This document shows positions 1 through 8,190 of a stretch of 64,000 nt of DNA, piece after piece. The notes beneath the pieces are model-generated. The model ran no database searches and had not been told where the DNA came from. It was given only the letters and a program-made list of their open reading frames with translations. Position 1 is the stretch's first letter. Each line of letters begins with the position of its first letter. Made by a program: the position numbers and the translations under genes. Origin of the DNA: Candidatus Methanoperedentaceae archaeon GB37 (GTDB lineage Archaea > Halobacteriota > Methanosarcinia > Methanosarcinales > EX4572-44); contig LR991653.1 in the NCBI GenBank assembly GCA_905171695.1, positions 710,258-774,257 of the forward strand. The letters are read 5' to 3'.

Positions 1-18
1 TCAATAGCACGTGGTTGA
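1..18 (+). CDS. C-terminal end of an upstream gene (partial)
   Basis: The first 18 bases read as five sense codons followed by TGA at 16-18, and the TGA overlaps the ccmC ATG at 18-20. Such a stop/start overlap is typical of an operon. By the usual ccm order this could be the end of ccmB or another cytochrome c maturation gene, but five residues are too few to identify it; this is an inference from context only. Confidence 0.3.
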   Translation, partial: SIARG

Positions 19-767
19 TGGTTCGCGTGCTGGTCAAACGGGTTTTAATCGTTCTATCCATCGTCTTTCTTCTATCTGCGAGTTTCATGGTCTTCTATGC
101 TGCGCCTGTACCTGTTGACCCGGGCGAGCGTGGTCAGTTTATGAGCGAAGAAGAGTGGCAGAATTATCAGGAGAGTTTCAAGATCTTCTATCTTCATCTG
201 CCAATTGCTATTACCACATACTTGGCTTTTGGTCTTCTCTTTGTATCGAGTCTCATCTATCTTAGCCTTGAGCGGAGAAGAATTGACGAGGGGAGACACT
301 CGAGGGCACGGCTGTGGGATCTTCGTGCGTCCTCTGCAGGGGAGGTTGGGGTGGTTTTTGCAGTGCTCACTCTGGTAAGTGGGTCGATCTGGGCAAAGAG
401 CGCATGGGGTGTTTACTGGCTCTGGGATCTGAGGCTCACTACGTCTCTTGTTCTGCTCCTCATCTATATATCCTACTTCATGGTACGCCATGCTATAGAA
501 GAACCTGAGAGGAGGGCGAGACTCTCGGCAGTTTTTGGAATAATTGGGTTCATCTGCGTGCCGTTGAGTTTTCTCTCGATCCGATTATGGAGGGTTCACC
601 ATCCACTTGTGATAGGTGGAAGCGGCGGTGGCATCAGCGGCACAGATGTGCTACTCCCGCTATCGCTAAACTTTGCAGCTTACATCACACTGGCAGCAAC
701 CCTGATACTCTTACGTATTGAGAATGAAGCGAGAAGAGACGAGATAAGAGAGTTGAAGATCAGATGA
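18..767 (+). CDS. ccmC: Heme exporter / cytochrome c maturation protein CcmC
   Basis: CcmC is an integral membrane protein that handles heme and loads it on CcmE for cytochrome c maturation (system I). The 249-residue protein has six predicted membrane segments. It carries the family's tryptophan-rich motif WGVYWLWD at about residues 130-137, and conserved histidines at residue 60 (YLHLP) and residues 194-195 (HHPLV), which in the family flank the heme site. The ATG at 18 is chosen over a TTG one codon upstream because it overlaps the preceding stop. The next gene starts at 764, overlapping the ccmC stop by four bases, so the two are probably co-transcribed. Its presence implies that the organism makes c-type cytochromes. 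Confidence 0.9.
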   Translation: MVRVLVKRVLIVLSIVFLLSASFMVFYAAPVPVDPGERGQFMSEEEWQNYQESFKIFYLHLPIAITTYLAFGLLFVSSLIYLSLERRRIDEGRHSRARLWDLRASSAGEVGVVFAVLTLVSGSIWAKSAWGVYWLWDLRLTTSLVLLLIYISYFMVRHAIEEPERRARLSAVFGIIGFICVPLSFLSIRLWRVHHPLVIGGSGGGISGTDVLLPLSLNFAAYITLAATLILLRIENEARRDEIRELKIR

Positions 768-1630
768 AACCCGCTCCAGAATGTGCGTCATGCCTCTTAT
801 CAAGGGTGCATTTCGAGGCAGCACTCTCGACAGATGATTACAAACTCCAGATGAAGGCTGTGAAGACCGGGCTCAGAGTGCTCGCTTCAACCTTCGATAC
901 GGGAAGATCCACCAATGTGATCTCAACGCAGGTGCACAGAGAGGTCTATGAAACCTTACACGACCGCGATCCTTACCGCGAACTGAAGAAGATGAGCAAC
1001 GCCGCGGCACTCAAGCTGCTGCCCTCTCTTAAGAGAGAGATCAGAAGATCAGAGAATCCTTTTAGAGATGCCGTAATTGCAGTTACTATTGGAAACACGC
1101 TTGACTTTGGAGTTCAGGGATTTGAAGCACCGATAGAGAATTTCAACAAAGCATTCAAAGAGCTTGGGTCGCGTGGACTCGCAATCGATGACACGGATCA
1201 GATAAAAGAACTTGCAAGCGGAAACGTAACATACCTGACAGACAACTGTGGAGAAATCATCCTTGACACACTCCTCTTTGAAGAGATACGCGCACTCGGT
1301 GGCACGATCACACTCGTTGTACGCGGTGCACCGATCTTGAACGACGCTACAATGGAAGACGTGCAGGAGATAGGGCTAGAAAGAGCGGTCGACAGGGTGC
1401 TCACGACTGGCAGCAACGCGGTTGGGATATGTATAAGGGAAGTGCCTGATGAAGTGAAGGTTGCTCTCGAGAGTGCAGACATCATAATCAGTAAAGGCAT
1501 GGCAAACTATGAGAGCCTCACCGAACACAACTACAGACCAATAGCATACCTCATGCAGGCAAAATGCAAACCAGTGGCAGAGTCAGTTCCAACTGTCAAA
1601 GGCGGTCTTATCGCAAAGATAGAGATCTGA
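764..1630 (+). CDS. DUF89 / ARMT1-like damage-control phosphatase
   Basis: This 288-residue protein matches the archaeal subfamily of DUF89, metal-dependent phosphatases thought to remove damaged or excess phosphometabolites. Visible motifs are an N-terminal CxxC (C7, C10), GNTLDF near 110-115, the metal-binding DNCGE at 160-164, and the KGMANYE loop at 244-250. Length and motif order fit the single-domain archaeal type. The ATG overlaps the ccmC TGA, so translation may be coupled, but no functional link to heme handling is known to me. The substrate cannot be told from the sequence. A TA-rich stretch follows before the IS481-type element. Confidence 0.85.
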   Translation: MKPAPECASCLLSRVHFEAALSTDDYKLQMKAVKTGLRVLASTFDTGRSTNVISTQVHREVYETLHDRDPYRELKKMSNAAALKLLPSLKREIRRSENPFRDAVIAVTIGNTLDFGVQGFEAPIENFNKAFKELGSRGLAIDDTDQIKELASGNVTYLTDNCGEIILDTLLFEEIRALGGTITLVVRGAPILNDATMEDVQEIGLERAVDRVLTTGSNAVGICIREVPDEVKVALESADIIISKGMANYESLTEHNYRPIAYLMQAKCKPVAESVPTVKGGLIAKIEI

Positions 1631-1784
1631 CCTACTTCTGTTCGTCTTTTTTGGCTTTCCTACATCTATCTCTTTTCAGCATCTACTTTATGATGATCTC
1701 ACTCTCTCTGAGACCCGTCCACATAAAATTATAAATACGGGAGACTATCTTTTATTTATGCTGAGGGTAAGGGGGTTTTGGGTG

Positions 1785-2805
1785 TGTAGTCCTGAAATTT
1801 TTGACCTTATAAACCCTACCTCTCATTCCCAACCACCTCATCAAAAAGCTTGAATGCAACACCTAACCTTGCTTCTACCGGCAACCTGCCCCAGAAGGCA
1901 TCTTCAGGGGTTTGGAGATGGTGTTTGGTATCCAGGCTCTCGTGGAATCTGACGTTGTTATACCAGTAAACGAAGTCATCCAAGATCTCAAAATCGTCTC
2001 TATACCTGTTGTAACAGTCAAAGAGCTTCTCTATCTTACCATTCGTCTGTGGATGCTTTATCCTGGATGTTATCAGCTTTATACCCAATGAATCAAGATG
2101 GCTTTTGAACCTGCTCTCCCATTCTTTTCTGTCACCTTTTCTGTGAGCTCCGAACTCACTTCCGTTGTCTGAGATCAGCTCTTCTAAAGGCATGATGTCC
2201 CAGTAATCCTCAACAAGCTTATCTACCAAAGCTATGCTGTTTTCAGTGTTTGCATTCTGAAATTCTCCTGCTGCAAGGATCTTCCTTGATGCATCGTCAA
2301 TGATTGCACAGAACTTTATTCCATCCTTCTCAAACCAGTCAATATGCCCTGCTGACATCGAATGCTCCCTCTCGTATCTTATGTATGGCTTTCTTCTCCT
2401 TTTCTTCCTTGGTTCTTCCTTTGCCAATCCTTCTTCAAGCAAGTATTTGTGGATGCGATTGTGAGGGATGTAGATGCCATATACTTGCTCTATTACCTTC
2501 TCCAGTCTCCTTGCTCCAAGTTTGTATTTCATTTTTGCTTCTCTTACTATTTCCTTCTCCTCCTCGCTTAATTCTTTCACCTTTCTTCCCCTCTTTCTTA
2601 TTGGCAAATACTCTCCCTGTGTGAGCCAGCAAGACCATACCCTCTTGACCGTTGAAACGCTGACCCTCATCTCAAACGCTATCTCTCTGTTGCTCTTTCC
2701 TCTTCTCTTGTGTCGCACGATGTACCTTACCTTCTTCTCTGTTAGTCTGCCGTAATCCATCAGTTGTTTGAAGGTATTTAAAGTCAAATTTTTTGGGACT
2801 ATACA
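1785..2805. mobile_element. IS481-type insertion sequence, apparently intact
   Basis: The element is about 1,021 bp with one intact transposase. Its ends form imperfect inverted repeats: the left end starts TGTAGTCC and runs through AAATTTTTGAC, and the right end is the reverse complement of TGTATAGTCCC followed by AAAAAATTTGAC. I see no convincing target-site duplication. Its right end abuts the 3' end of a decayed DUF2080 gene, so it inserted into or next to an older transposon. Confidence 0.8.
1816..2787 (-). CDS. IS481-family transposase (DDE, rve domain)
   Basis: The 323-residue transposase has an N-terminal helix-turn-helix of the Hin/IS481 type (residues 15-55, motif SNREIAFEMRVSVSTVKR) and a DDE integrase core. 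The catalytic acids are visible as the D of GHIDWF, the D of ISDNGSEF and the E of HPQTNGKIEK. The C-terminal region keeps the WYNNVRFHESL motif common in rve transposases. An alternative start lies at Met10 (MDYGRL), which matches how related proteins usually begin. The frame is open from end to end, so the enzyme may be active. Confidence 0.88.
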   Translation of the reverse strand: MTLNTFKQLMDYGRLTEKKVRYIVRHKRRGKSNREIAFEMRVSVSTVKRVWSCWLTQGEYLPIRKRGRKVKELSEEEKEIVREAKMKYKLGARRLEKVIEQVYGIYIPHNRIHKYLLEEGLAKEEPRKKRRRKPYIRYEREHSMSAGHIDWFEKDGIKFCAIIDDASRKILAAGEFQNANTENSIALVDKLVEDYWDIMPLEELISDNGSEFGAHRKGDRKEWESRFKSHLDSLGIKLITSRIKHPQTNGKIEKLFDCYNRYRDDFEILDDFVYWYNNVRFHESLDTKHHLQTPEDAFWGRLPVEARLGVAFKLFDEVVGNER

Positions 2806-2962
2806 TCCTTGACAATGATCACTTATGCTCTCTATCCCAGATATCTCTTTGGTACATCAACTTTTGCTGAATTACCGAAAGGGTGTGGCTTTTTTTCTCG
2901 AGAACAACTTCGACTTCTTCTTTCAGGACAAAATCGCCTTTCTTCACTTCAATCTTTCTCAT
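2806..2962 (-). pseudogene. DUF2080-family transposon protein, decayed (left copy)
   Basis: Read on the minus strand from ATG 2962, it begins MRKIEVKKGDFVLKEEVEVV, the start of the small DUF2080 transposon-encoded proteins of archaea. A frameshift in the run of seven A, and an in-frame TAG after the PKRYLG motif, break it. It is cut at 2806 by the IS481-type element just before its stop. Confidence 0.65.
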
Positions 2963-3015
2963 ATTTTTAGTATATCCATAGAAATACTTAAATACTTTTT
3001 GGTTAAAATCTGAAT

Positions 3016-3244
3016 ATGAACCTAGAATTTAGAGTAACAAAGAAAGAAAAGAAAAAGAAGTACCCCTATGCTGAATGGAAAAGAAGAGAGAACTCGTTAA
3101 GAAAAGACTGAGAAAGCTTCCAGAATATGTTAGGGAAGCCGTTGCAATGATCAGAATTCAGAAAAAAGCTGGCAAACCAAAGGAAATTGATCTGGAGAAG
3201 AGAGTTATGCCGTTCCTCTTTGCAAGACTTATGAACAGATCAAA
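3016..3244 (+). pseudogene. Transposase N-terminal fragment (left, inverted copy)
   Basis: From ATG 3016 the sequence encodes MNLEFRVTKK, then, after a deletion, a stretch ending with residues like LEKRVMPFLFARL. This mirrors the N-terminus of the minus-strand transposase at 3944. Homology stops at 3244, inside the codons for NRSN, which marks the inversion breakpoint. Confidence 0.65.
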
Positions 3245-3944
3245 TAACTTTAAAGTCTTTTTTGTGCTGTAATACTTGTCCAGGGAGATAGAATTCGTCT
3301 TTACTCCTATCTCTTTGAGCATCTTTATTGCTTTGTTGAATGCATCTTTCTCTGATCTGTTAGAATAGCCAAGACCAACGTGCATTCCTGTATCAATGTC
3401 TATTATCTTGAAAACGTATTTGAAGTCCTTGTCTTTCTTTTTAGGGTTGGTTCTGTAGTGCTTTGTAACAGTAAGCGAATAACCAGTTCCATCCCATGCA
3501 AACTCGCCTGAGATGCCTTCATCTTTGAGTAAAAGAATGAATAGGTTGTGCAGAGCGAGCTTGACTTCTTCATCTGCAATACTGTCTTTCTATCGTTTTG
3601 TAGTTGGCTTTGAGACCAAACAAAGGCTTAAACAACTCCAGTAATTCTTCTACATCCCTGTTTGATCTGTTCACAAGTCTTGCAAAGAGGAATAGCATAA
3701 CCCTCTTCTCCAGATCAATTTCCTTTGGTTTGCCAGCTTTTTTCTGAATTCTGATCATCGCAACAGCTTCCCTAACATATTCTGGAAGCTTTCTCAGTCT
3801 TTTCTTAACGAGTTCTCTCTTCTTTTCCCATTCAGCATAGGGGTACTTCTCTTTCTCTTCTCTCCTTGTCTCCTTGACCAGTTCGTCTAAAATATCCAGT
3901 AACTCATTAACAAACTTCTTTGTTACTCTAAATTCCAGGTTCAT
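3245..3944 (-). pseudogene. Transposase, frameshifted and truncated (ISNCY/ISM1-like)
   Basis: The minus strand from ATG 3944 gives 124 residues (MNLEFRVTKKFVNELLD...) ending near 3570. A frameshift near 3585 then leads into a second segment with the motif DGTGYSLTVTKHYR and later SLDKYYSTKK, resembling the catalytic part of archaeal ISNCY/ISM1-type transposases. The gene is cut at 3244, where sequence turns into the inverted arm. No functional product is expected. Confidence 0.65.
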
Positions 3945-3997
3945 ATTCAGATTTTAACCAAAAAGTATTTAAGTATTTCTATGGATATACTAAAAAT

Positions 3998-4156
3998 ATG
4001 AGAAAGATTGAAGTGAAGAAAGGCGATTTTGTCCTGAAAGAAGAAGTCGAAGTTGTTCTCGAGAAAAAAAGTCACTCCTTTCGGTAATTCAGCAAAAGTT
4101 GATGTACCAAAGAGATATCTGGGATAGAGAGCATAAGTGATCATTGTCAAGGATTA
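3998..4156 (+). pseudogene. DUF2080-family transposon protein, decayed (right copy)
   Basis: From ATG 3998 it reads MRKIEVKKGDFVLKEEVEVV, then loses frame in a run of seven A. Compensating for that, it continues to VPKRYLG followed by an in-frame TAG, and ends TAA at 4154. The DUF2080 gene lies divergent from the transposase, the usual arrangement for this archaeal element. Both lesions are shared with the left copy. Confidence 0.65.
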
Positions 4157-4368
4157 AAAGATTTTGTCCCAAAACCGAGGAAGAGAAGGCAAATTTAATT
4201 TTTCTTGTTATTGTACTGATTGGAGGCACTTCTTTAATTGCTGAGTGTATACACGACTTTCTAACCGGAAACTGGAAAATATGGAAGTTCATTTCTATAT
4301 TTGCTTTTGCATACCTGGTATGCTATGGAATTTTTCGTATAATGAAGTCGAGAGGTGTAGAAAAATGA
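4144..4368 (+). CDS. Small two-helix membrane protein, possibly truncated
   Basis: The open frame encodes up to 74 residues with two hydrophobic segments (about residues 17-35 and 45-66) and a basic C-terminus. I do not recognise the family. The only start available is a TTG that lies inside the 3' end of the DUF2080 remnant, so the natural N-terminus may have been cut off by the transposon and this may be a gene fragment. No clear ribosome binding site precedes the TTG. Confidence 0.3.
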   Translation: MSRIKRFCPKTEEEKANLIFLVIVLIGGTSLIAECIHDFLTGNWKIWKFISIFAFAYLVCYGIFRIMKSRGVEK

Positions 4369-4398
4369 TGCCACCGCTCCGCTCGGTCACTTAACAGC

Positions 4399-4453
4399 GG
4401 ATAAAGGGAAATCAAAGATTTCCCCAAATTGCCATCGGCAACTTCTTTTATCC
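4399..4453. other. Structured element: three-way junction of perfect stems
   Basis: A 7-bp closing stem (GGATAAA at 4399-4405 with TTTATCC at 4447-4453) encloses two hairpins: GGGAAATC/GATTTCCC with a 3-nt loop (4406-4424) and TTGCC/GGCAA with a 3-nt loop (4429-4441). A further CCGCT/AGCGG pairing lies just upstream (4373-4399). Strand cannot be assigned. It could be a small RNA, the end of a lost mobile element, or a palindromic repeat. No promoter is evident. Confidence 0.5.
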
Positions 4454-4591
4454 CCGGAACGTTATATGACATGCCGTCTAATAATAAGCTTGGCTGATAG
4501 GATAAAACGCTATGATCCCATTTCAGTGTAAGATAAGAAATGTGGACACATCCTCTGAAGGGGATGGAAAACCTTAATATTGCCTGACTCG

Positions 4592-4599
4592 TTTATAAG
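4592..4599 (+). promoter_or_regulatory. TATA box of tRNA-Ser
   Basis: TTTATAAG lies about 30 nt before the tRNA 5' end, the expected distance for an archaeal TBP site. Confidence 0.65.
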
Positions 4600-4621
4600 G
4601 GGTGGGAGAGACAGGAGAAGA

Positions 4622-4706
4622 GACGAGATAGCCAAGCCCGGTATGGCGCAGGATTGCTAATCCTGTGATGCTTTGCATCTCGGGGGTTCGAATCCCCCTC
4701 TCGTCG
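4622..4706 (+). tRNA. tRNA-Ser (GCT)
   Basis: An 85-nt class II tRNA. The acceptor stem GACGAGA pairs with TCTCGTC (4699-4705), followed by discriminator G at 4706. The anticodon loop contains GCT (loop TTGCTAATC context), there is a long variable arm, and the T-arm has GGGGGTTCGAATCCCCC. CCA is not encoded. A TATA box sits upstream at 4592. Confidence 0.93.
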
Positions 4707-4757
4707 CATGATCACTCATGATCGCTCATAACGGCTGGGGGACGGTCGGGTCGATCT

Positions 4758-5372
4758 TTAAGATCTTCTCTTCGATTCACCACACGCGATGCCTGTAGCG
4801 ATCAGATGTGCAGCTCGCAATGGTTCTGGGATGCTGCTGCGGGTGGAGGACAATCTCACGATCTGCACAGCATCCTCTTCACGCAACCCTGTGAACTGAA
4901 TGTGGATCGGTCTATCAGGCTCACGGGTTACGACCCGAACGATCCTGCCAGCGCGCAGTATGAGCTCCCAGCGCTCCTCTCCATCAGATAGGTACGTAAG
5001 GGCGCGTCGTATCTTCTCAAAGTCTGGCACCCTTCTCATAATAGCGATCACAGGGAGCCCGGTCTCATGGCACAGTCTCTCTATATCCACCACGTTGAAC
5101 CCTGCGAAGGTGATGCCGTCAAGGAGTATTGCGCGCAGCTGTCTATAGTGGCGCGTCTCTCTGACCATCCTGGACAATCTCTCTGTAGCATTCATCCCAT
5201 CCCTCGTGATCGTTGTGCGAACCACACCATCCAGCCACTCCCCGCCCCTGAAGATAGTTCCAACCACAAGCACCTCTTCTCCTGATAAGAACGAATCATC
5301 CACCCCGAGCAAACGTATCTCTGGCTTGACAACAAATCTCGAATTCATCTCGAACTCATCATCTACAATCAT
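4758..5372 (-). CDS. DUF99 (UPF0215) family protein
   Basis: This 204-residue protein belongs to DUF99, an archaeal family distantly related to endonuclease V, with no proven function. The N-terminal signature IRLLGVDDSFL and the central ILLDGITFAGFNVVD are clear family hallmarks, and the C-terminal ending PEPLRAAHLIATGI is also typical. The start may be Met9 (MNSRFVVKPE), because family members begin shortly before the GVDDS motif. The gene lies alone between tRNA-Ser and an IS630 fragment. An endonuclease-like role is only a guess from fold similarity. Confidence 0.85.
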   Translation of the reverse strand: MIVDDEFEMNSRFVVKPEIRLLGVDDSFLSGEEVLVVGTIFRGGEWLDGVVRTTITRDGMNATERLSRMVRETRHYRQLRAILLDGITFAGFNVVDIERLCHETGLPVIAIMRRVPDFEKIRRALTYLSDGEERWELILRAGRIVRVVTREPDRPIHIQFTGLREEDAVQIVRLSSTRSSIPEPLRAAHLIATGIACGESKRRS

Positions 5373-5590
5373 TCTTCTAATTTTTCTGCACTAATAAACT
5401 CATCTACCCAGTATCCTGAATAGCTGTGCTTTCTCTTACCAAATAGATCCAATGCTACTCCTTCACTTCTTTCAATCATCTCATTGAAGTCAAGAATATT
5501 GCTTAATTCTCTCTTTAAATCCTTCCATCCAAGCTCAATGGGATTTAAGTCTGGAGAATATGGTGGAAGGTATATTATCAGACCAAACAT
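5369..5590 (-). pseudogene. IS630-type transposase, C-terminal fragment
   Basis: The fragment encodes YLPPYSPDLNPIELGWKDLK, the hallmark last catalytic block of IS630/Tc1-type DDE transposases, with its E in NPIE. Nothing upstream of this block remains on this strand. The matching N-terminal half lies next to it in the opposite orientation (5599 onward), so the element was rearranged. It overlaps the start of the DUF99 frame by a few bases. Confidence 0.7.
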
Positions 5591-5598
5591 TTTTAACT

Positions 5599-5990
5599 AG
5601 TAAGTACAATTTACCTGTATGGGATAAAGACCTGAAAAAGAAGTTGTTAAGTGGCTGACTCTGGAAGAGTTGAAGCGAAGAGATTCAAAATAGAAAAGAT
5701 TTGAAGTAGAAAAGCGTGCGTAGAAGTCCTCAGAAAGCTTTTCTTCGTCAAAGAGCTATACAAGGGAGCAGTTGTTCCCCAGTCAGTCAGATGAAGTGGG
5801 AGTTAGCAAAGTTATTGGGTATGTATGGCTTGAGAAGTGGAACAAAGAAGTGTTTTAGAGGGCTTGCAACCGAGCTATGTAGGGGGGACTTCAGAGTTAA
5901 GTGAAGAACAGAAAGCAGAAGGAGGAGTTGAAGGCAATCCTGAAGGAGAAAGACGGCTGGACAACCAGAGAGGTTAGATTTTCAACTATA
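5599..5990 (+). pseudogene. IS630-type transposase, N-terminal fragment
   Basis: The segment is clearly similar to the start of the IS630 remnant at 31052: both begin AGTAAGT(A/G)CAATTTACCTG, then an ATG (5619) with codons for RPEKEVVKWLTLEEL. Stops and frameshifts occur throughout, including a TAA as third codon. The homology continues through the WTTREV motif near 5970. Confidence 0.65.
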
Positions 5991-6038
5991 ATTACATCAT
6001 CTTATTATATCGAGTTTGTTTTTACCTGTTTTCCTTAT

Positions 6039-6551
6039 TTATTCGCTCGTTAGTGGTATTTTCTTTGCGTTTTTTGAAAGTATGGCGCTGTTGCCTGTGG
6101 GGTCTTCAATTATCACTGTCAGGTTTCCGTTTTTGTATATTTCATCTATTTGGTTGAGTAGTTCTTTTGCACACTCGCGTTTTTCTTCATCTTGCAAGAA
6201 GATCTGGAGTATCTTCTCTACGCGTTTGAGTAATCCTTCGATGTTGGAGATGAAGGATTCTGAAGCTGTTCCTGGGTCTATTATGATTCCAAGTTCTGGG
6301 AGCTCGATTCTTCCTGTGCTGGATCTGATTACCCGAACGTCTAGGTCGCTTTGTGACTCGATGTGGAATTCGTATCTGAGTGGCTCTTTCTCTGTTAGTG
6401 AAAATACATCGGTGTATCTGTGTCCGCACTGGCACTTTGAGGTTAGGTACATAACCTCTCCAAGGTATGGTATCTCACCATGGGTCCAGTGGAGGATTGT
6501 CTCGCTCTTGCATGCGGGGCATGTGGTTCTGGTGGTGAACTCTCGGTTCAC
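6039..6551 (-). CDS. ZPR1-family zinc finger protein
   Basis: This 170-residue archaeal ZPR1 protein holds one ZPR1 unit. The four-cysteine zinc site appears as CPAC at residues 11-14 and CQCG at residues 40-43 (motif TSKCQCGHRYTDV). A beta-rich A domain follows, ending with the family motif TVIIEDPTGNSAI. In eukaryotes ZPR1 binds eEF1A and helps it fold; the archaeal role is inferred to be similar. Its ATG overlaps the stop of sepF by four bases (ATGA), so the two genes are translationally coupled. Confidence 0.9.
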   Translation of the reverse strand: MNREFTTRTTCPACKSETILHWTHGEIPYLGEVMYLTSKCQCGHRYTDVFSLTEKEPLRYEFHIESQSDLDVRVIRSSTGRIELPELGIIIDPGTASESFISNIEGLLKRVEKILQIFLQDEEKRECAKELLNQIDEIYKNGNLTVIIEDPTGNSAILSKNAKKIPLTSE

Positions 6552-6931
6552 CGTCTTCTTCCACCGATGACTTTTGTTCTGTCGATCTTGACGTTCTTGG
6601 GCGTTACGAGTATTTGATCCTCGCCGATTCCGGCGATGTCGCCGTGCACATCTCCTATCACTTGTTTCAATTCTTTAATGGCGCGTTCGAGTGTCAGTTT
6701 GTCGCGTTTGGTGTTGGATATGTCAATTAGGAGAGCATTTCCATTGTAAACTTCTTTTTTGAGGTCTGGTAATTGTTCAAGTCCTGTAAGCTCTGCGATT
6801 CGGATATACATTCTCGGTGTCACGTCTTCGAGATCTTCTTCGAACTCGCTCAGGTCAAGTTCAGTGTATTCGTCTAGATCACGCTTCCCCATCGAGCTCG
6901 TTCCTATGATTTTCTCAAGCAAGTTTGCCAT
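6548..6931 (-). CDS. sepF: SepF cell-division protein (DUF552)
   Basis: SepF anchors FtsZ to the membrane in many archaea. The 127-residue protein has an N-terminal amphipathic segment (MANLLEKIIG), an acidic linker (residues 18-40), and a compact C-terminal SepF core (residues 41-120) with VYNGNALLIDISN and the DIAGIGEDQILVTP ending. These fit archaeal SepF rather than the longer bacterial form. A GAGGG-like ribosome binding site precedes the ATG at 6931. No ftsZ lies in the window. It overlaps ZPR1, which suggests co-expression. Confidence 0.9.
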   Translation of the reverse strand: MANLLEKIIGTSSMGKRDLDEYTELDLSEFEEDLEDVTPRMYIRIAELTGLEQLPDLKKEVYNGNALLIDISNTKRDKLTLERAIKELKQVIGDVHGDIAGIGEDQILVTPKNVKIDRTKVIGGRRR

Positions 6932-7092
6932 CTTTCACTAACCCTCTCTTCAATAGCTGTTATCCTGTCTTTTTTACAATTCTTTAATATATCTATTTAT
7001 CTGTCATAATTCTCTGCCAGCAATCCAGTAGTCATCACGCAAAGTGGTAGGCAGATTGAAAAGAGAGTGTGTCGTACATTCTATTTAGCTTT

Positions 7093-8178
7093 TCACCTGT
7101 TGTTCACTCTCGACGTGAGGACGCAGGGGTAAAGATAGGATAGTGCTCCTATCTTCAGTAGTGCTGGCAGGACTTTCAGGTAGTCTCTCTTGCGCAGGTC
7201 TTTCTTTGTGAGGAGTGCTTCGATAAAGGCTTTGAGGCGGTCGTTTCTCTGGAGTTCTGTGATGAATGCTCTTGTTAGAGAGTCTGATGCGATCTTCCTG
7301 TAAAGCCGGTATGGTGTGAAGTTGAACTCCTCTCTCCATCTTCTCTCAAAGTCTTTCACCGAGGGCGAAGAATTATCAAGTATGGTTTCTGTGGCGAGTT
7401 CTGCCGATCTGCGAGCGTAATAGATGCCTTCACCCTCGATTGGTGTGACAAAGCCTGCTGCATCGCCGACAAGCACTGTTCGCCTTGTTGCAGTGGTCTT
7501 GACAGGTCCTGAGTATGGTATCACTCCTTGCATGATTGGAGAACTGTGACCTCTGTAGAGTGGTATCTCTGGATAGCCATTTGGCGAACCTGAACCTACC
7601 AGACTATAGGTTGATTTGGGAGCAAGCCATGTGTAACCCTCATGGTAGCCGAGGTGGATCTGAAAGTAATCATCGACCACTCCATCAACCCTTCTCTGAA
7701 CACAGTATCCGATCGTCTTCGGATGCGCAATACGCTGTGAAAGCTCTGATAAGCCAGCCGCCACAATGACATAATCTGCATATATCGTGCCTTCACTCGT
7801 CTTCAATTTAACACAGTCATCAGTCTCCAGCAGATCCTTCACACTCCACATTTTATACTCTGCTCCAGAACCAACTGCCTGATTAAAGTTATGAGTGTCA
7901 AAGAGTCTCCTGTCAATAGAATATTCAACCGTCTCCTTCGTGTAAGGTATGATCACCTCGCGTTCCAGATAATATATTTTCACTCCTTTTAGAGTCCTCT
8001 CAATACAGGACCTCTCCACACCATACCTCCTCGTATAATCAGCAGTGAGGATACCTGCACACGTCTTGTTGAACGGATCCGAATCGACCAAGAGCACGTC
8101 ACACTCGTCTGATAACAACGAAGCAGCCGTGCTCCCCGCAACCCCTGCACCGATCACCACCACATCCCACCGATTCAC
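7093..8178 (-). CDS. Geranylgeranyl reductase family flavoprotein
   Basis: A 361-residue FAD-dependent enzyme of the family that saturates the isoprenoid chains of archaeal lipids or related polyprenyl compounds. It has an N-terminal dinucleotide-binding motif (VVIGAGVAGSTAA, residues 7-19), a conserved CAGIL segment (about 40-44), the second FAD motif VLVGDAAGFVTPIEGEGI near residues 245-262, and a helical C-terminal part. The PxxGEGI-type loop is typical of the group. It is followed 12 bp upstream by a membrane-protein gene transcribed in the same direction. The exact substrate (archaeal phospholipid, quinone tail or other) is not readable from sequence. Confidence 0.88.
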   Translation of the reverse strand: MNRWDVVVIGAGVAGSTAASLLSDECDVLLVDSDPFNKTCAGILTADYTRRYGVERSCIERTLKGVKIYYLEREVIIPYTKETVEYSIDRRLFDTHNFNQAVGSGAEYKMWSVKDLLETDDCVKLKTSEGTIYADYVIVAAGLSELSQRIAHPKTIGYCVQRRVDGVVDDYFQIHLGYHEGYTWLAPKSTYSLVGSGSPNGYPEIPLYRGHSSPIMQGVIPYSGPVKTTATRRTVLVGDAAGFVTPIEGEGIYYARRSAELATETILDNSSPSVKDFERRWREEFNFTPYRLYRKIASDSLTRAFITELQRNDRLKAFIEALLTKKDLRKRDYLKVLPALLKIGALSYLYPCVLTSRVNNR

Positions 8179-8190
8179 CGTGCTACCACC

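Larger units (their letters stand above)
2806..4157. mobile_element. Decayed transposon duplicated as an inverted repeat (DUF2080 + ISNCY/ISM1-like transposase)
   Basis: Two arms, 2806-3244 and 3661-4157, are inverted copies of each other. Each holds a DUF2080-type gene back-to-back with the start of a transposase. The left arm lacks about 57 bp inside the transposase N-terminus. The centre (3245-3660) holds further transposase sequence in minus orientation. Both arms share the same DUF2080 lesions, so the duplication or inversion happened after decay. The family assignment of the transposase is uncertain. Confidence 0.75.
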
